Shown: piece after piece, positions 7,055 to 7,445 of the stretch | Numbering within the stretch: position 1 is the stretch's first letter | Layout of the letters: the number at the start of each line of letters is the position of its first letter | Assembly (NCBI GenBank): GCA_903927855.1 | Contig: CAIYOL010000093.1 | Span: 1-7,445, forward strand | Source: an uncultured Planctomycetota bacterium | GTDB lineage: Bacteria > Planctomycetota > Phycisphaerae > Sedimentisphaerales > Anaerobacaceae | DNA: 7,445 nt | Reading direction: 5' to 3' | Notes under the pieces: model-generated | Told to the model about the DNA's origin: nothing | Databases searched by the model: none | The model's input: only the letters and a program-made list of their open reading frames with translations | Translations under genes and position numbers: made by a program

Positions 7055-7445
7055 ATGGCGAAGAAAAGCAATGCGAAAAGAGATGCTATTTTAAGTAAAC
7101 TACTGGCGAAGATGACGCTGGAAGAAAAAGTCGGCCAGCTTTTGACATTTACCAGGCGCGGCGCAATGATAACCCCCAGCGGCATCGAGCAAATCACAAG
7201 ATTACAGTGCGGCGGTCTTTGTCTCGAGCCTTATGCGGTCGAGACCTGCAAGAACCTCTACTGGGGCAATTCCCAGGTTGATAAGACTTTCAAGCCGCCG
7301 AAAGGCTACTTCACCATATCGAATACTTATTTCGCCGGCAAAAACTTCGGCATCAGCATTACTCCGGGCGATTACACGAAAGATTTGAACAAACTGCAAA
7401 AAATCGCTCTAGGCAGGCGTTCCAAAATTCCTCTGCATATGACCA
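7055..7445 (+). CDS. Glycoside hydrolase family 3 enzyme, N-terminal part (3' end outside window)
   Basis: The frame opens at ATG 7055, with AGGAG at 7043-7047 seven bases upstream, and runs off the window after 130 residues. LLAKMTLEEKVGQLLTF (residues 16-32) is the typical opening of the GH3 N-terminal barrel. LQCGGLCLEPY (50-60) is the following strand region, and LNKLQKIALGRRSKIPLHMT (111-130) matches the helix and strand before the conserved sugar-binding Asp. About 45 residues lie between the last two blocks, more than in many GH3 proteins. The start is Lys-rich and polar (MAKKSNAKRD) with no signal peptide, so the enzyme is probably cytoplasmic and cleaves imported oligosaccharides, as beta-xylosidase, beta-glucosidase or a related exo-acting activity. 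The nucleophile is beyond the window, so specificity cannot be judged. It is close behind the kinase gene and probably co-transcribed with it. Confidence 0.88.
   Translation, partial: MAKKSNAKRDAILSKLLAKMTLEEKVGQLLTFTRRGAMITPSGIEQITRLQCGGLCLEPYAVETCKNLYWGNSQVDKTFKPPKGYFTISNTYFAGKNFGISITPGDYTKDLNKLQKIALGRRSKIPLHMT

Noticed and set aside
6733..7197. 154-residue minus-strand frame with a hydrophobic stretch
   Set aside because: It spans the antisense of the kinase end, the spacer and the GH3 start. Both plus-strand genes carry clear family motifs, and the hydrophobic run is the complement of a Lys/Asn-rich region.
1..7445. Insertion sequence, integrase or attachment-site signs of mobility
   Set aside because: No transposase or recombinase frame, no terminal inverted repeats and no long direct repeats were seen.

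Overview
The window looks like an accessory polysaccharide-utilisation locus for xylan from a Planctomycetota bacterium, probably of the Phycisphaerae/Sedimentisphaerales type. The main clue is the C-terminus of the first protein: a dockerin-like pair of Asp-rich Ca-binding loops ending in a Cys-rich 'CNNPEDSNC' tail, a pattern I associate with secreted proteins of that group. The other enzymes are xylan-degradation families also found in Bacteroidota and Verrucomicrobiota. The lineage is therefore an inference; I see no rRNA or other marker gene.

Layout: all genes are on the + strand. (1) Bases 1-1314 are the 3' end of a secreted GH10 endo-xylanase gene. The encoded catalytic-domain end is followed by a GH10-associated extension, an unassigned beta-rich domain and the dockerin-like tail. 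(2) A 258-bp gap holds a weak candidate promoter with a perfect 10-bp palindrome between its boxes, then a run of small hairpins. (3) 1573-2934 encodes a GPH-family (MelB/XynP/YicJ-like) sugar:cation symporter. (4) 2937-5654 begins two bases after the symporter stop. It encodes a 905-residue lipoprotein fusing a GH10 xylanase to a GH43 beta-xylosidase with its C-terminal beta-sandwich domain. (5) A 161-bp gap ends in a strong sigma70-type promoter. (6) 5816-7027 encodes a PfkB/ribokinase-family sugar kinase. (7) 7055 to the window end is the start of a GH3 glycosidase gene with no export signal.

Working model (inference): the secreted GH10 cuts xylan outside the cell. The lipid-anchored GH10-GH43 protein trims the fragments to short oligosaccharides and pentoses. 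The symporter imports these across the inner membrane, the cytoplasmic GH3 enzyme finishes hydrolysis, and the PfkB kinase phosphorylates a released sugar. The symporter and fusion enzyme form one translationally coupled unit; the kinase and GH3 genes form a second unit with its own promoter.

I see no wholly new system. The points most worth checking are the dockerin-like tail and unassigned domain of the first protein, the GH10-GH43 fusion with a possible relic start codon at the junction, a Cys in place of the usual Asp next to the GH10 nucleophile, and the unknown substrate of the kinase.
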